Of a stretch of DNA of 45,443 nt, positions 1-6,741 are shown in pieces (position 1 is the first letter of the stretch; every line of letters starts with the position of its first letter). Source of the stretch: a bacterium (GTDB lineage Bacteria > Zixibacteria > MSB-5A5 > GN15 > FEB-12); the NCBI GenBank assembly GCA_029211095.1, contig JARGFS010000005.1, positions 1 to 45,443 of the forward strand, read 5' to 3'. The notes beneath the pieces are model-generated. The model did not search any database. It saw only the letters and a list, made by a program, of their open reading frames with translations, and was not told the origin of the DNA. A program made the translations under genes and the position numbers.

Positions 1-80
1 CGGGACCACAAGGGTCACCGACCTACAAAGACACAGTTTTGTCGGGACCACAAGGGTCACCGACCTACCAAGACACAGTT
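1..80. repeat. Two tandem copies of a 42-bp repeat downstream of queA
   Basis: Two nearly identical units begin at 1 and 43 (one substitution in the shared 38 bp, at the position reading ACAAAG versus ACCAAG). The second copy ends at the queA stop codon. Read on the minus strand each unit has the form TTGTAGGTCGGTGACCC followed by TTGTGGTCCCGAC, an imperfect hairpin that resembles the hairpin inserted inside queA at 841-902 (TTGTAGGGCAGGACCCC then TGCGGTCCTGCC). It therefore looks like another member of the same repeat family. The array may continue beyond the left edge of the window. Confidence 0.75.
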
Positions 81-1248
81 AGAGAATCAGCATGCAGTCG
101 CCATAACTATAAAATCGCATGCGCTCCCGGATCGCCCGCTCATAGGCGTCCAAAATGCGCTCTCGCCCGGCAAAGGCAGAGACGAGAATCAATAATGAGG
201 ACCTGGGGAGGTGGAAATTGGTCAGCATCCGGTCGACTACTTTGAACTTGTGGCCCGGCCTGATGTAAAGATCGACCATCCCCGCAAACGGCTGTATCTC
301 CCCGTTCACAATCCTGGCCGATTCGAGCGTGCGAACCGAAGTAGTCCCGACTGCGGTCACATAGTGACCCTTTTTGCGGACTGAATTAATCATCCGGGCT
401 GCTTGAGGTGAAAGCTCCGCCATTTCCGGGTCAACAATATGATCTTCCACCTTGTCAGCGCTGACCGGTTTGAAAGTACCGGGGCCGACATGCAAAGTCA
501 GTTCGACAATCCTGACCCCTTTTTCCTTGAGAGCATCCAGAATCGGTTTGGTGAAATGAAACCCGGCGGTTGGTGCCGCCACGGCGCCAACGTTCTCACG
601 GTTGGCATAAATAGTCTGGTAGCGACGAATATCGGTGACCTGGTCATCCCGCTTAATATACTGCGGCAACGGCACATGCCCGTGTCCGGCCACGATCCTT
701 TCCCAATCCGATTGTGACTTAAACTCAACCGTCCATCGTCCCTCTCCATGATATTCCCCCAGCGTCACTGATCGTTCACCAAACAGGACCTTCTCCCCTT
801 CTTTCAGTTTTCGCGAGGGCTGGATCAAAGCATTCCACTGTAGGGCAGGACCCCGCTGATCCTGCCTTGTATAGATGGCAGGACCGCAGGGGTCCTGCCC
901 TACAAAAGCACTCTTTCTTATCAAAAAGACTTCTACCTGCCCACCGGAATCTCTCTTACCGAGCAGCCGCGCCTTGAACACCTTCGTATTATTTATAACC
1001 AGCGCGTCTCCACTATCAAAATAGTCGATAATCGACTTGAATGGATAGATGCCCTGTAAGTCCGGTCGCCCACCGCTTGCGGTGGGTTCTTCGCTAACTG
1101 CTACCGCACTTCCGGCTCCCACGGCAAGCCGTGGGCGACCCGACCCTTCCCGATTCAAAACCATCAATCGAGACTCATCCCTCTTGCGGGTCGGCTGCTG
1201 GGCGATTAGCTCTTCGGGGAGTTGGTAGTCAAACAGCGAAATATCCAT
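79..1248 (-). CDS. queA: S-adenosylmethionine:tRNA ribosyltransferase-isomerase QueA with two in-frame insertions
   Basis: QueA transfers and isomerises the ribosyl group of AdoMet onto 7-aminomethyl-deazaguanine in tRNA to make epoxyqueuosine; it is cytoplasmic. Family landmarks are clear: the start SLFDYQLPEELIAQQP, then VINNTKVFKARL, HVGPGTF, GTTSVRTLES and FHLPRSSLL, ending FYSYGDCMLIL. The protein is 389 aa, whereas QueA is usually about 340-350. The excess is explained by two extra stretches, about residues 37-62 and 116-136, low in hydrophobic core residues and encoded by paired DNA hairpins (see repeats at 1064-1140 and 841-902). Both keep the frame and lie between, not inside, conserved blocks, so the enzyme is probably still active. 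It is last in the ruvC-ruvA-ruvB-queA run, 58 bp after ruvB. No strong ribosome binding site is seen. Confidence 0.95.
   Translation of the reverse strand: MDISLFDYQLPEELIAQQPTRKRDESRLMVLNREGSGRPRLAVGAGSAVAVSEEPTASGGRPDLQGIYPFKSIIDYFDSGDALVINNTKVFKARLLGKRDSGGQVEVFLIRKSAFVGQDPCGPAIYTRQDQRGPALQWNALIQPSRKLKEGEKVLFGERSVTLGEYHGEGRWTVEFKSQSDWERIVAGHGHVPLPQYIKRDDQVTDIRRYQTIYANRENVGAVAAPTAGFHFTKPILDALKEKGVRIVELTLHVGPGTFKPVSADKVEDHIVDPEMAELSPQAARMINSVRKKGHYVTAVGTTSVRTLESARIVNGEIQPFAGMVDLYIRPGHKFKVVDRMLTNFHLPRSSLLILVSAFAGRERILDAYERAIRERMRFYSYGDCMLIL
841..902. repeat. Paired-hairpin palindromic element inserted in queA (62 bp)
   Basis: The outer ends form a perfect 12-nt inverted repeat, TAGGGCAGGACC at 841-852 and its complement at 891-902. 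Inside are two smaller hairpins: GGCAGGA/TCCTGCC (844-850 with 860-866) and GGCAGGACC/GGTCCTGCC (877-885 with 891-899). In the queA frame it encodes about 21 residues (around 116-136) absent from normal QueA. This organisation resembles coding-region palindromic elements known in Rickettsia, though the sequence is different. Confidence 0.8.
1064..1140. repeat. Second paired-hairpin element inserted in queA (77 bp)
   Basis: The outer ends GGTCGCCCAC (1064-1073) and GTGGGCGACC (1131-1140) are perfect inverted repeats. Two strong internal hairpins follow: CCCACCGC-TT-GCGGTGGG (1069-1086) and CCCACGGC-AA-GCCGTGGG (1118-1135). In queA it encodes about 26 residues (around 37-62), between the SRLMVLNRE and YPFKSIIDYF blocks. 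The stems differ in sequence from the element at 841-902, so a second repeat family or subfamily has entered the same gene. Confidence 0.8.
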
Positions 1249-1306
1249 GCGGGTGAAGATAAGAAATCGTGATCAGGAAGTCACGCGGAAGAAATATTTG
1301 CCGCCG

Positions 1307-2335
1307 CTACAGCAATTGCTGCTGGTTGCTCGAACCGGGGAGTTTGAGGCCGAGGTGATTGGCGGCTTCAGCCGAAGCCATCCGTCCCCGTTTGGTGCGC
1401 TGGATGAACCCGATCTTGAGCAAGTACGGCTCGACCATATCAACCAGCGTATCGATCTCTTCGTTAAGGGTCGCACCCAAAGCCTCAATCCCAACCGGAC
1501 CGCCCTTGTAATAGTCGATAATAATTTTGATCATCTTCCGGTCCAGATCATCCAGGCCGACCGAGTCAATCCCCTCGGCATCGAGCGCCTTCTCAGACAA
1601 CTCAGTCGTGATCTTCCCATCCCCTTTGACCTCGGCATAGTCCCGAACCCGCCGGAGCAGGCGATTGGCAATGCGAGGCGTGCCCCGTGATCGTTGGGCA
1701 ATTATTGAGGCGGATTCAGTGTCGATTTCCGTTTCAAAAATCGAAGCTGACCGGATGATAATATCGGCCAGGTCTTCGGGAGGATAAAAATCCAGATGGT
1801 AAAAGAGGCCGAACCGGTCCCGTAACGGTGCTGAGAGCATTCCGGCTCTGGTAGTGGCGCCAATCAGGGTGAACTGCTTGAGAGGTACATTGATCACTTT
1901 GGCGAAGGCTCCCTTGTCGACCACAAAATCAACCTTGAAATCCTCCATCGCCGGATAGAGGAATTCCTCGATAACAGGAGACAACCGATGGATTTCATCA
2001 ATAAACAGAATATCTTTATCATTCAGGTTGGTCATAATCCCCATCAGGTCACCGGAACGCTGCAACGCCGGACCGGACGTGACATAGATATTGGAGTTCA
2101 TCTCCCTAGCAATAATGTGCGCCAGGGTCGTCTTGCCAAGTCCGGGAGGACCGTAGAAAAGAATGTGCTCCATCGCCTCATCACGACCACTCGCGGCCTT
2201 GAGAGCTACTTTAAGTTTTTCGCATAACTCGTTCTGCCCCACATACTCATCGAGAGATTGCGGTCGCAGCGAAGTCTGCAATGATTCTTCTTCGGAGCCA
2301 ATCGGCTCGCCGGTGACTATTCTCTCTCTGCTCAT
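1307..2335 (-). CDS. ruvB: Holliday junction branch migration ATPase RuvB
   Basis: RuvB is the AAA+ hexameric motor that drives branch migration of Holliday junctions with RuvA and hands them to RuvC. The 342-aa protein has the usual length. Visible motifs are Walker A GPPGLGKT (62-69), Walker B FIDEIH (111-116), sensor 1 region IGATTRAG, and arginine-finger region PLRDRFG, followed by the winged-helix DNA-binding end containing GLDDLDRKM and FIQRTKRGR. It lies 27 bp downstream of ruvA on the same strand, so the three ruv genes are probably cotranscribed. Confidence 0.98.
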   Translation of the reverse strand: MSRERIVTGEPIGSEEESLQTSLRPQSLDEYVGQNELCEKLKVALKAASGRDEAMEHILFYGPPGLGKTTLAHIIAREMNSNIYVTSGPALQRSGDLMGIMTNLNDKDILFIDEIHRLSPVIEEFLYPAMEDFKVDFVVDKGAFAKVINVPLKQFTLIGATTRAGMLSAPLRDRFGLFYHLDFYPPEDLADIIIRSASIFETEIDTESASIIAQRSRGTPRIANRLLRRVRDYAEVKGDGKITTELSEKALDAEGIDSVGLDDLDRKMIKIIIDYYKGGPVGIEALGATLNEEIDTLVDMVEPYLLKIGFIQRTKRGRMASAEAANHLGLKLPGSSNQQQLL

Positions 2336-2362
2336 ACTGTCCTGAATTTAGGGCCGAGACCG

Positions 2363-3007
2363 CTACTTCGCCAGTTGATTCTTGAATATATACGAGATCA
2401 ATTCTTCCACTGATCCAATCTTCGCATTGCTTTCCAGAGCCTTTTCAATCATCGCTTCCGCTTCCTGTCGCTTGTACTGGAGCTGCGTGAGAACTTCGAT
2501 AGCCTCCTCCTGAAATGGAGCGCTGACCGTCTTAGCTGGCTTGGACTTGGCCAGCGGTTCTCCATCTTTGGAGAGAGCAAACTTGGCCGTTTTGCCATGC
2601 AGTTCGGCGATAATCTTCTCGGCTAACCTGGCCCCCACTCCGGGAAGTTTGCTGAGTGTGGAGGGGTTTCTCGTTTCAATGGCCGAGGCAATATCTTTGA
2701 TCGGGATAACCAGACACTTGAGCGCCTTCTTGACACCCAGGCCCGGAACCTGTGTAAAGAGCGAAAAGAACTCCCGATCGATAGAACTGGTAAACCCGAC
2801 CAGGCGCGGGTAGTGATTCGATTTCCGATCTCCCGCTTCGATATAATAGATCGTCTCGAAACTAATTGGCTCCCCTACCTTGCCGTTCTCTTTCAGGCGA
2901 TCTGCCAGCGCCGAAGGGACCAGTATCTGGTAATAGATCCCATTGTTGTCAATCAACGCATATTGATCTGTAATAGAATCCAGTTTTCCTTTGATACGAT
3001 TTATCAT
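2363..3007 (-). CDS. ruvA: Holliday junction DNA helicase subunit RuvA
   Basis: RuvA binds four-way junctions as a tetramer and recruits RuvB. The 214-aa protein starts MINRIKGKL, the N-terminal OB fold; helix-hairpin-helix motifs are seen at VPGLGVKKALKCL and LPGVGARLAEKII; a flexible linker rich in Lys, Ala and Pro follows, and the C-terminal RuvB-contact domain contains EAIEVLTQLQYKRQEAEAMI. Its start codon overlaps the ruvC stop by 4 nt (ATGA at 3004-3007), which indicates translational coupling. Confidence 0.97.
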   Translation of the reverse strand: MINRIKGKLDSITDQYALIDNNGIYYQILVPSALADRLKENGKVGEPISFETIYYIEAGDRKSNHYPRLVGFTSSIDREFFSLFTQVPGLGVKKALKCLVIPIKDIASAIETRNPSTLSKLPGVGARLAEKIIAELHGKTAKFALSKDGEPLAKSKPAKTVSAPFQEEAIEVLTQLQYKRQEAEAMIEKALESNAKIGSVEELISYIFKNQLAK

Positions 3008-3498
3008 GACGCGGCCACCTCTTCCCGTTCGACCACACGGCCGTGGCAGAGGGCAATGGCCAAGGCATCGGCCGCATCCGGCGGCTCCGGCACTCGGGCC
3101 AGGTCAAAAGTCGAGCAGATCATCATCTGCATTTGTCGTTTCGAAGAACGCCCGTTGCCGGTCAGCGACTTTTTGATCCGAGTTGAGGCATAGGGAAAGA
3201 CCGGAATTTTCGCCTCGGCGGCCTTCAGGAAGACTACACCCCTGGCATGCCCCATGATTATAGCCGTTTTGGGATGGTCGTAGTGGGAGTACAATTCTTC
3301 AATCGCCAGCGCTTCCGGCTCAAACTGGCGGATTATATCCTCAAGTTCCCGAGCTATTTCATGCAGCCGGTCCCGCATGCTGTCTTTCTGATTGTTGCGG
3401 ATAACCCCCGCCTCTATGATCTTCGGGCTGCTTTGGCCAATCTCAATTATCCCATACCCGGTGATATTAAGACCGGGATCGATGCCTAATATTCTCAT
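3004..3498 (-). CDS. ruvC: Crossover junction endodeoxyribonuclease RuvC
   Basis: RuvC is the dimeric, magnesium-dependent resolvase that nicks Holliday junctions symmetrically. The 164-aa protein has the RNase H-like fold signature: MRILGIDPGL with D7, the EELY glutamate around 67-68, and D141/D144 in DAADALAIALCHG, matching the four acidic catalytic residues of the family. It is the first gene of the ruvC-ruvA-ruvB-queA run. The usual yebC neighbour is absent; a zinc-ribbon gene lies upstream instead. No clear Shine-Dalgarno sequence precedes the ATG. Confidence 0.97.
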   Translation of the reverse strand: MRILGIDPGLNITGYGIIEIGQSSPKIIEAGVIRNNQKDSMRDRLHEIARELEDIIRQFEPEALAIEELYSHYDHPKTAIIMGHARGVVFLKAAEAKIPVFPYASTRIKKSLTGNGRSSKRQMQMMICSTFDLARVPEPPDAADALAIALCHGRVVEREEVAAS

Positions 3499-3619
3499 AC
3501 CGGAGAATATCTTGAAAGCGGAGCTACATCAACTAAAAAGGGCGCACGGTGGCATTATGTGACATCACCTTCAGACTGCTGCCGCCATGAGTCTCAGAAA
3601 CATTCCGGATCAGCCAATA

Positions 3620-3868
3620 TCACCAGCGGGATTTACCAATCAGCATTCCATTGAAGCATTTAGGGCAAACCTCGCCGGATATGCGGGGAGGGTGGGTCGC
3701 TTTCGCCCCGCACTTGTCACAGACCACCAGGTCATAGACGGCCGAGGCCGCCCCACCGTACATCAGCACCCCACCACAATCGTCAACCCCGCATATCTCT
3801 CCAAAGCGCCTTTGGGACCCCTTGAAGTACTTCTTGCAGCGATTGCATCTTACGGCTATTGTTCCCAT
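3620..3868 (-). CDS. Small double zinc-ribbon protein
   Basis: This 82-aa protein has four CxxC-type knuckles: CNRCKK (8-11), CGVDDCGG (about 26-31), CDKCGAK (about 50-53) and CPKCFNG (about 68-71), which would make two treble-clef or zinc-ribbon folds. The start is well supported by GGAGG a few bases upstream of the ATG at 3868. Function is unknown; such small zinc ribbons bind nucleic acid or protein, or act as stand-alone rubredoxin-like modules. It is separated from ruvC by about 120 bp and may be a separate unit. Confidence 0.7.
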   Translation of the reverse strand: MGTIAVRCNRCKKYFKGSQRRFGEICGVDDCGGVLMYGGAASAVYDLVVCDKCGAKATHPPRISGEVCPKCFNGMLIGKSRW

Positions 3869-4034
3869 AGAGACCTCCGTGTTAAAACTATTGTATAGTT
3901 GTAAATTACTCGCTCAGTCAGCTTTGCGCAACGCCAAAAGCGGACCGTTAAGTAGATTATTAATTCTACTCTAACAGTGCCAGGCTTGTTTCGTATACTA
4001 AGCAGATGTGTAAGTTGGAGTGAGGAGAAATAAT

Positions 4035-4200
4035 GTGACCGATCTATTCGACGCCAAAATCAAGCAACGGACATTCATTGCCGCTTCGCCGGAAAGAGTC
4101 TACGATACCATTACTTCGGCCACCGAGTAGGATAGTTTCTTCACCACCGGGATGACCCTGGACCCAAAACCGGGTGGTCCCTGCCGTTTCGCGAATTTGC
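4035..4200 (+). pseudogene. Broken SRPBCC (AHSA1/START-like) domain gene fragment
   Basis: A GTG at 4035 preceded by GAGGAGA (4022-4028) opens a frame reading TDLFDAKIKQRTFIAAS, then PERVYDTITSATE, then a TAG stop at 4128-4130, then DSFFTTGMTLDPKPGG. The pattern matches the N-terminus of AHSA1/SRPBCC proteins, where the stop position is normally Trp (TGG to TAG, one base change). Similarity fades around 4195, about 75 bp before the insertion element, and the rest of the gene is missing. The gene is therefore both nonsense-mutated and truncated. Confidence 0.7.
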
Positions 4201-4241
4201 ACAAGATACTTGACAGAACCCCAGTTTGTTGAGGCAAGATA

Positions 4242-4268
4242 AATGCTTGCCCCCCCCCGTCAAGCATT
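4242..4268. repeat. Hairpin with poly-C loop next to the IS end
   Basis: AATGCTTG (4242-4249) and CAAGCATT (4261-4268) are a perfect 8-bp inverted repeat around a loop consisting almost wholly of C (nine C in a row). It sits 5 bp outside the left end of the insertion element, in sequence that no longer matches the broken SRPBCC gene. It may be leftover from an earlier insertion or a terminator; the sequence alone does not decide. Confidence 0.4.
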
Positions 4269-4299
4269 ATCATTGACCTTCCCCCATTTTTTGGTCCAG

Positions 4300-5127
4300 T
4301 CATAACCTCATAGTTTCCGTTCGTTCTGTCAATCGATTCTCATACTCTTCAATGAACTCAGCCGGTGTCCGCTGGCCGAGGGAACGGTGGGGACGATACT
4401 GGTTGTAGTCCCGTCGCCAGGCTTCGATCTTGGATCGGGCATCGTCGATGTCAAAGAACAGCTCCTCGTTCAGACACTCCTCTCTCAGTTTGCCGTTGAA
4501 TGATTCGATAAACGCGTTCTGCTGCGGTTTGCCCGGCTGGATGAAGGACAGTCGGATGCCGTGCCGATGTGCCCACTGATCGAGTACCTGGCTGGTGAAC
4601 TCAGGTCCGTTGTCGCAGACAATCACCTCAGGCAGCGAACGGTTTTCACTCAGCGTATCAAAGAACTCGGCCACCGTCTGGCCGCAGATCGAACGAGCCA
4701 CCAGGATCCCCGGTGATTCCTTGCTGAAATCATCCACTACCGTCAGGCACTTCAGCCGCTGACCCATCACCAACTGATCTATCACAAAGTCCATGCTCCA
4801 CCGCTGATTCGGTCGGTCTGGAACTGCGGATGGTACCCGAAGGCCACTGGCTCGCTTGCGTCGCTTCCGCAAACGCAGCGACAGCCCCAGCTCGCGGTAA
4901 AGCCGTTCGGTCCGCTTGTGGTTCACCCGGTAGCCCTGACGCCGTACCAAGACGTGCAGGCGATCCTGACCCCACCGGGGACGCGCCTCAGCCAGCACCT
5001 TGAGCAGCTCCCGCAGATCGTCGTTGCCGTCGGGCCGTGCCTGATATCGACAACTCGACCGATACAGCTGCATCACCTCGCAGGCATGACGCTCACTCAT
5101 CTCGTACCGTCTCATCACAAAGCCCAC
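4300..5127 (-). CDS. IS3-family transposase OrfB (DDE integrase)
   Basis: This is the catalytic rve-type integrase part of the transposase. It begins with the HTH_21-like region ([47 protein letters not shown]) and then shows the DDE triad: [17 protein letters not shown] and [14 protein letters not shown]. The end [13 protein letters not shown] is typical. The 275-aa frame starting at the ATG at 5127 probably is not the real product; the open frame continues upstream through [13 protein letters not shown] into the frameshift site, so the active enzyme is expected to be an OrfAB fusion from 5417 to 4300. The frame is intact, so the element may be active. Confidence 0.92.
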   Translation of the reverse strand: MGFVMRRYEMSERHACEVMQLYRSSCRYQARPDGNDDLRELLKVLAEARPRWGQDRLHVLVRRQGYRVNHKRTERLYRELGLSLRLRKRRKRASGLRVPSAVPDRPNQRWSMDFVIDQLVMGQRLKCLTVVDDFSKESPGILVARSICGQTVAEFFDTLSENRSLPEVIVCDNGPEFTSQVLDQWAHRHGIRLSFIQPGKPQQNAFIESFNGKLREECLNEELFFDIDDARSKIEAWRRDYNQYRPHRSLGQRTPAEFIEEYENRLTERTETMRL

Positions 5128-5150
5128 CGCACGCCGACGGGCAGCGGGCT

Positions 5151-5417
5151 CTACCAGTTTTTTGACAGCACATCCTTCAGGGCCGCATTGTCCAGGCTCA
5201 GATCGGCCACCAGCTTCTTGAGACGACGGTTCTCGTCTTCCAGAGCCTTGAGCTTCTTCGCATCAGATACCGACATCCCCTGGTACTTCTTCCGCCACGA
5301 GTACAACGTCCACTGGCTCATACCGTACTTGCGGCAGGCCTCGGCCACCGTCAGGCCGGCCTCGACTTCCTTCAGAATGCCGATTATCTGTTCTTCGCGG
5401 TAACGGGATCGCTTCAT
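5151..5417 (-). CDS. IS3-family transposase OrfA (helix-turn-helix, leucine zipper)
   Basis: This 88-aa protein starts [17 protein letters not shown] and continues with a helix-turn-helix ([23 protein letters not shown]), then a heptad-rich coiled coil ([13 protein letters not shown]) ending LKDVLSKNW. It binds the terminal inverted repeats and, when fused by frameshifting to OrfB, makes the transposase. The ATG at 5417 is preceded by GAGGA. A longer frame extends upstream through the IS end, but its extra residues are not typical of OrfA. Confidence 0.92.
   Translation of the reverse strand: MKRSRYREEQIIGILKEVEAGLTVAEACRKYGMSQWTLYSWRKKYQGMSVSDAKKLKALEDENRRLKKLVADLSLDNAALKDVLSKNW
5157..5163 (-). 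promoter_or_regulatory. Programmed -1 ribosomal frameshift site A AAA AAC
   Basis: On the minus strand the OrfA codons TCA AAA AAC TGG TAG include the canonical slippery heptamer A AAA AAC in the correct phase, two codons before the OrfA stop. Slipping back one base yields the continuous frame [15 protein letters not shown] into OrfB. This is the standard expression mechanism of IS3-family OrfAB transposases. Confidence 0.8.
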
Positions 5418-5492
5418 CGATGGTCCTCCTCTGGGGGCAATATAACCCCAAAATCGAGGTTTCAAACGGACCAGTTTTCGGGGGGAAGGTAA

Positions 5493-5817
5493 TAATGGAT
5501 AGTACTGTCATTATGGTTTGGCTGATAACTGCTGCCGGACGCTGTATGTCATTCCCCTGAAGCAAATCAAAAACCTTTGGAATACCTTTTACAGTGGCGA
5601 TAAAACCTATTAATGAAAATAGAATCAATATCCACAAGGTGATTTTAGGCTTTGTGAAACGCCCAAATACTAACAATATCAGCAAAACAACTATCCCAAA
5701 AAATGCTGGAATAAGAGCAGTGACGCTTTGTAACCCAGTAACAAAGTAACCGATAACTCCGAGTAAGATTAAAGAAATAGCATATATATAAACAACGCGA
5801 GAAATATTTTTATTCAT
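5493..5817 (-). pseudogene. Small integral membrane protein, C-terminus cut off by the IS
   Basis: The ATG at 5817 opens a hydrophobic protein with four predicted membrane segments: about residues 9-26 (VYIYAISLILLGVIGYF), 34-52 (ALIPAFFGIVVLLILLVFG), 59-77 (ITLWILILFSLIGFIATV) and a last one beginning RPAAVISQTIMTVLSI. After about 108 codons the reading frame enters the insertion element and becomes unrelated, so probably 10-20 residues of the last helix are missing. It resembles a family of uncharacterised four-helix membrane proteins; I know no function. Base composition is AT-rich compared with the ruv region. Confidence 0.65.
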
Positions 5818-6081
5818 AAAAAATGCCTTTTAGCTTTATAGATTACTGAATCATCAATAAATCAACGACTGTAACTCGACTATGATCAATATTTGAGAAA
5901 CGCTGTTTAATCGTATTAGTTCCAACTCTTTAACCATTTGAAGGGATGTAAACTGACAATTGCTTTGAAATGAGCTTTGCCCTACTTTCAAGCCGCATTT
6001 CAAATGACCCAGATGTGGAACGCGTCTCGCAGGTCCCTGATTAGATTCTTGCCTGAAGCTCGAAAGGGACGTTGATGTGCT

Positions 6082-6190
6082 CAAATTGCAGAAAGTTGCG
6101 ATATTCATATAACCGACCTCGCCATATTCAAGCTGTTACCCCACAGTAGATTACAAACGCAGTAAACCCCAATATCACTCTCAGCAAACC
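6082..6190 (-). repeat. Dispersed intergenic repeat, copy A
   Basis: On the minus strand this segment begins GGTTTGCTGAGAGTGATATTGGGG and ends TCGCAACTTTCTGCAATTTG. Both ends recur with similar spacing near 10695-10797 (copy C) and, less well, at 16157-16259 (copy D); the middle aligns with copy C at scattered positions such as AATCTA and GGTAA-like blocks. It occupies most of the otherwise gene-free stretch 5818-6306 before the Rrf2 gene. I see no supported protein gene in that stretch. Confidence 0.55.
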
Positions 6191-6277
6191 ACCCTATGGA
6201 TAAACCATTAGTTACGCTCTCATCCAAAAGATAATAAAATCCTGAAGAACATGCTTGACATTGTCGATTGTAATCAT

Positions 6278-6296
6278 ATATTGACATGCGATTAGA
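6278..6296 (+). promoter_or_regulatory. Putative Rrf2 operator or promoter element, copy 1
   Basis: The 19-mer ATATTGACATGCGATTAGA lies just before the Rrf2 start codon and is repeated with one mismatch before the hemerythrin gene (6702-6720). Just upstream TAATC (6271-6275) pairs with GATTA (6290-6294), giving an interrupted dyad around this copy. Its end overlaps the likely Shine-Dalgarno sequence AGAGG, so a bound repressor could block the gene. The role is inferred from position and repetition only. Confidence 0.5.
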
Positions 6297-6306
6297 GGAA
6301 TATGAA

Positions 6307-6702
6307 ATGATATCTAAAACTGGAATACATGCTACATTGGCTCTGGCCTTCTTATCTAAACTTGAGCCCACTGAATTTGCTGGTGCTACACAGATTGCTA
6401 CTGAAGTTGGAGCTCCACCAAACTATTTGGGTAAGCTACTAAAACAATTAGCTGAAGAGGGACTTGTTATATCTCAAAAAGGATTTGGAGGTGGCTTTAA
6501 ATTGGCAAAACCTGCTAATAAGATTACTGTTTATGATGTCCTGGAACCTATAGAGAAAGTCAGCAAATGGAATGGTTGTTTTTTAGGAAAGTCCAAATGC
6601 TCAGAAAAATCTCCATGTAATGTTCATTCTCGCTGGTCAAAAATAAGAGATGAATACTTATCTTTTTTAAGAGAAACAACCATTGCTGAGGTCGCAAAAT
6701 GA
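6307..6702 (+). CDS. Rrf2-family transcriptional regulator (NsrR/IscR-like)
   Basis: Rrf2 proteins are dimeric winged-helix repressors, many carrying an iron-sulfur cluster that senses NO, iron or redox state. The 131-aa protein begins MISKTGIHATLALAFL, has the recognition region PPNYLGKLLKQLAEEGLV and wing KGFGGGFKLAKP, and contains the three-cysteine cluster motif C91-x6-C98-x5-C104 (CFLGKSKCSEKSPCNVH). I choose ATG 6307 with AGAGG eight bases upstream; an in-frame ATG at 6286 would lie inside the putative operator. The hemerythrin and qNOR genes follow, which suggests it is the NO-responsive switch of this cluster, as NsrR is elsewhere. The gene is markedly AT-rich. Confidence 0.88.
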   Translation: MISKTGIHATLALAFLSKLEPTEFAGATQIATEVGAPPNYLGKLLKQLAEEGLVISQKGFGGGFKLAKPANKITVYDVLEPIEKVSKWNGCFLGKSKCSEKSPCNVHSRWSKIRDEYLSFLRETTIAEVAK

Positions 6703-6720
6703 TATTAACATGCGATTAGA
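6702..6720 (+). promoter_or_regulatory. Putative Rrf2 operator or promoter element, copy 2
   Basis: ATATTAACATGCGATTAGA differs by one base from the copy at 6278-6296. It starts within the stop codon of the Rrf2 gene and lies 22 bp before the hemerythrin start. The inverted TAATC arm found next to copy 1 is not present here, so the shared signal is a direct repeat. It may allow separate control of the hemerythrin-qNOR genes. Confidence 0.5.
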
Positions 6721-6741
6721 TCAGAAATAAAGGAGTTTGTT

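Larger units (their letters stand above)
4274..5492 (-). mobile_element. IS3-family insertion sequence (IS407-like), about 1.2 kb
   Basis: The element contains the two overlapping transposase frames typical of IS3 elements. The ends are imperfect inverted repeats: the left end runs TGACCTTCCCCC then a short AT stretch then GGTCC (4274-4297), and the right end, read inward, is TTACCTTCCCCCC then GAAAACTGGTCC (about 5469-5492). I find no target-site duplication: the flanks are TCAT on the left and TAAT on the right. Different gene fragments lie on the two sides, which suggests a deletion or recombination after insertion rather than simple insertion into one gene. Confidence 0.85.

Noticed and set aside
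1-80. CRISPR-like array at the left edge
   Set aside because: Only two direct units with 4 bp between the 38-bp conserved cores, so there are no spacers; it matches the hairpin repeat family instead.
5854-6371. Two minus-strand open frames before the Rrf2 gene
   Set aside because: The left one covers repeat copy A and the other overlaps the Rrf2 coding region; neither has translation signals or family similarity.
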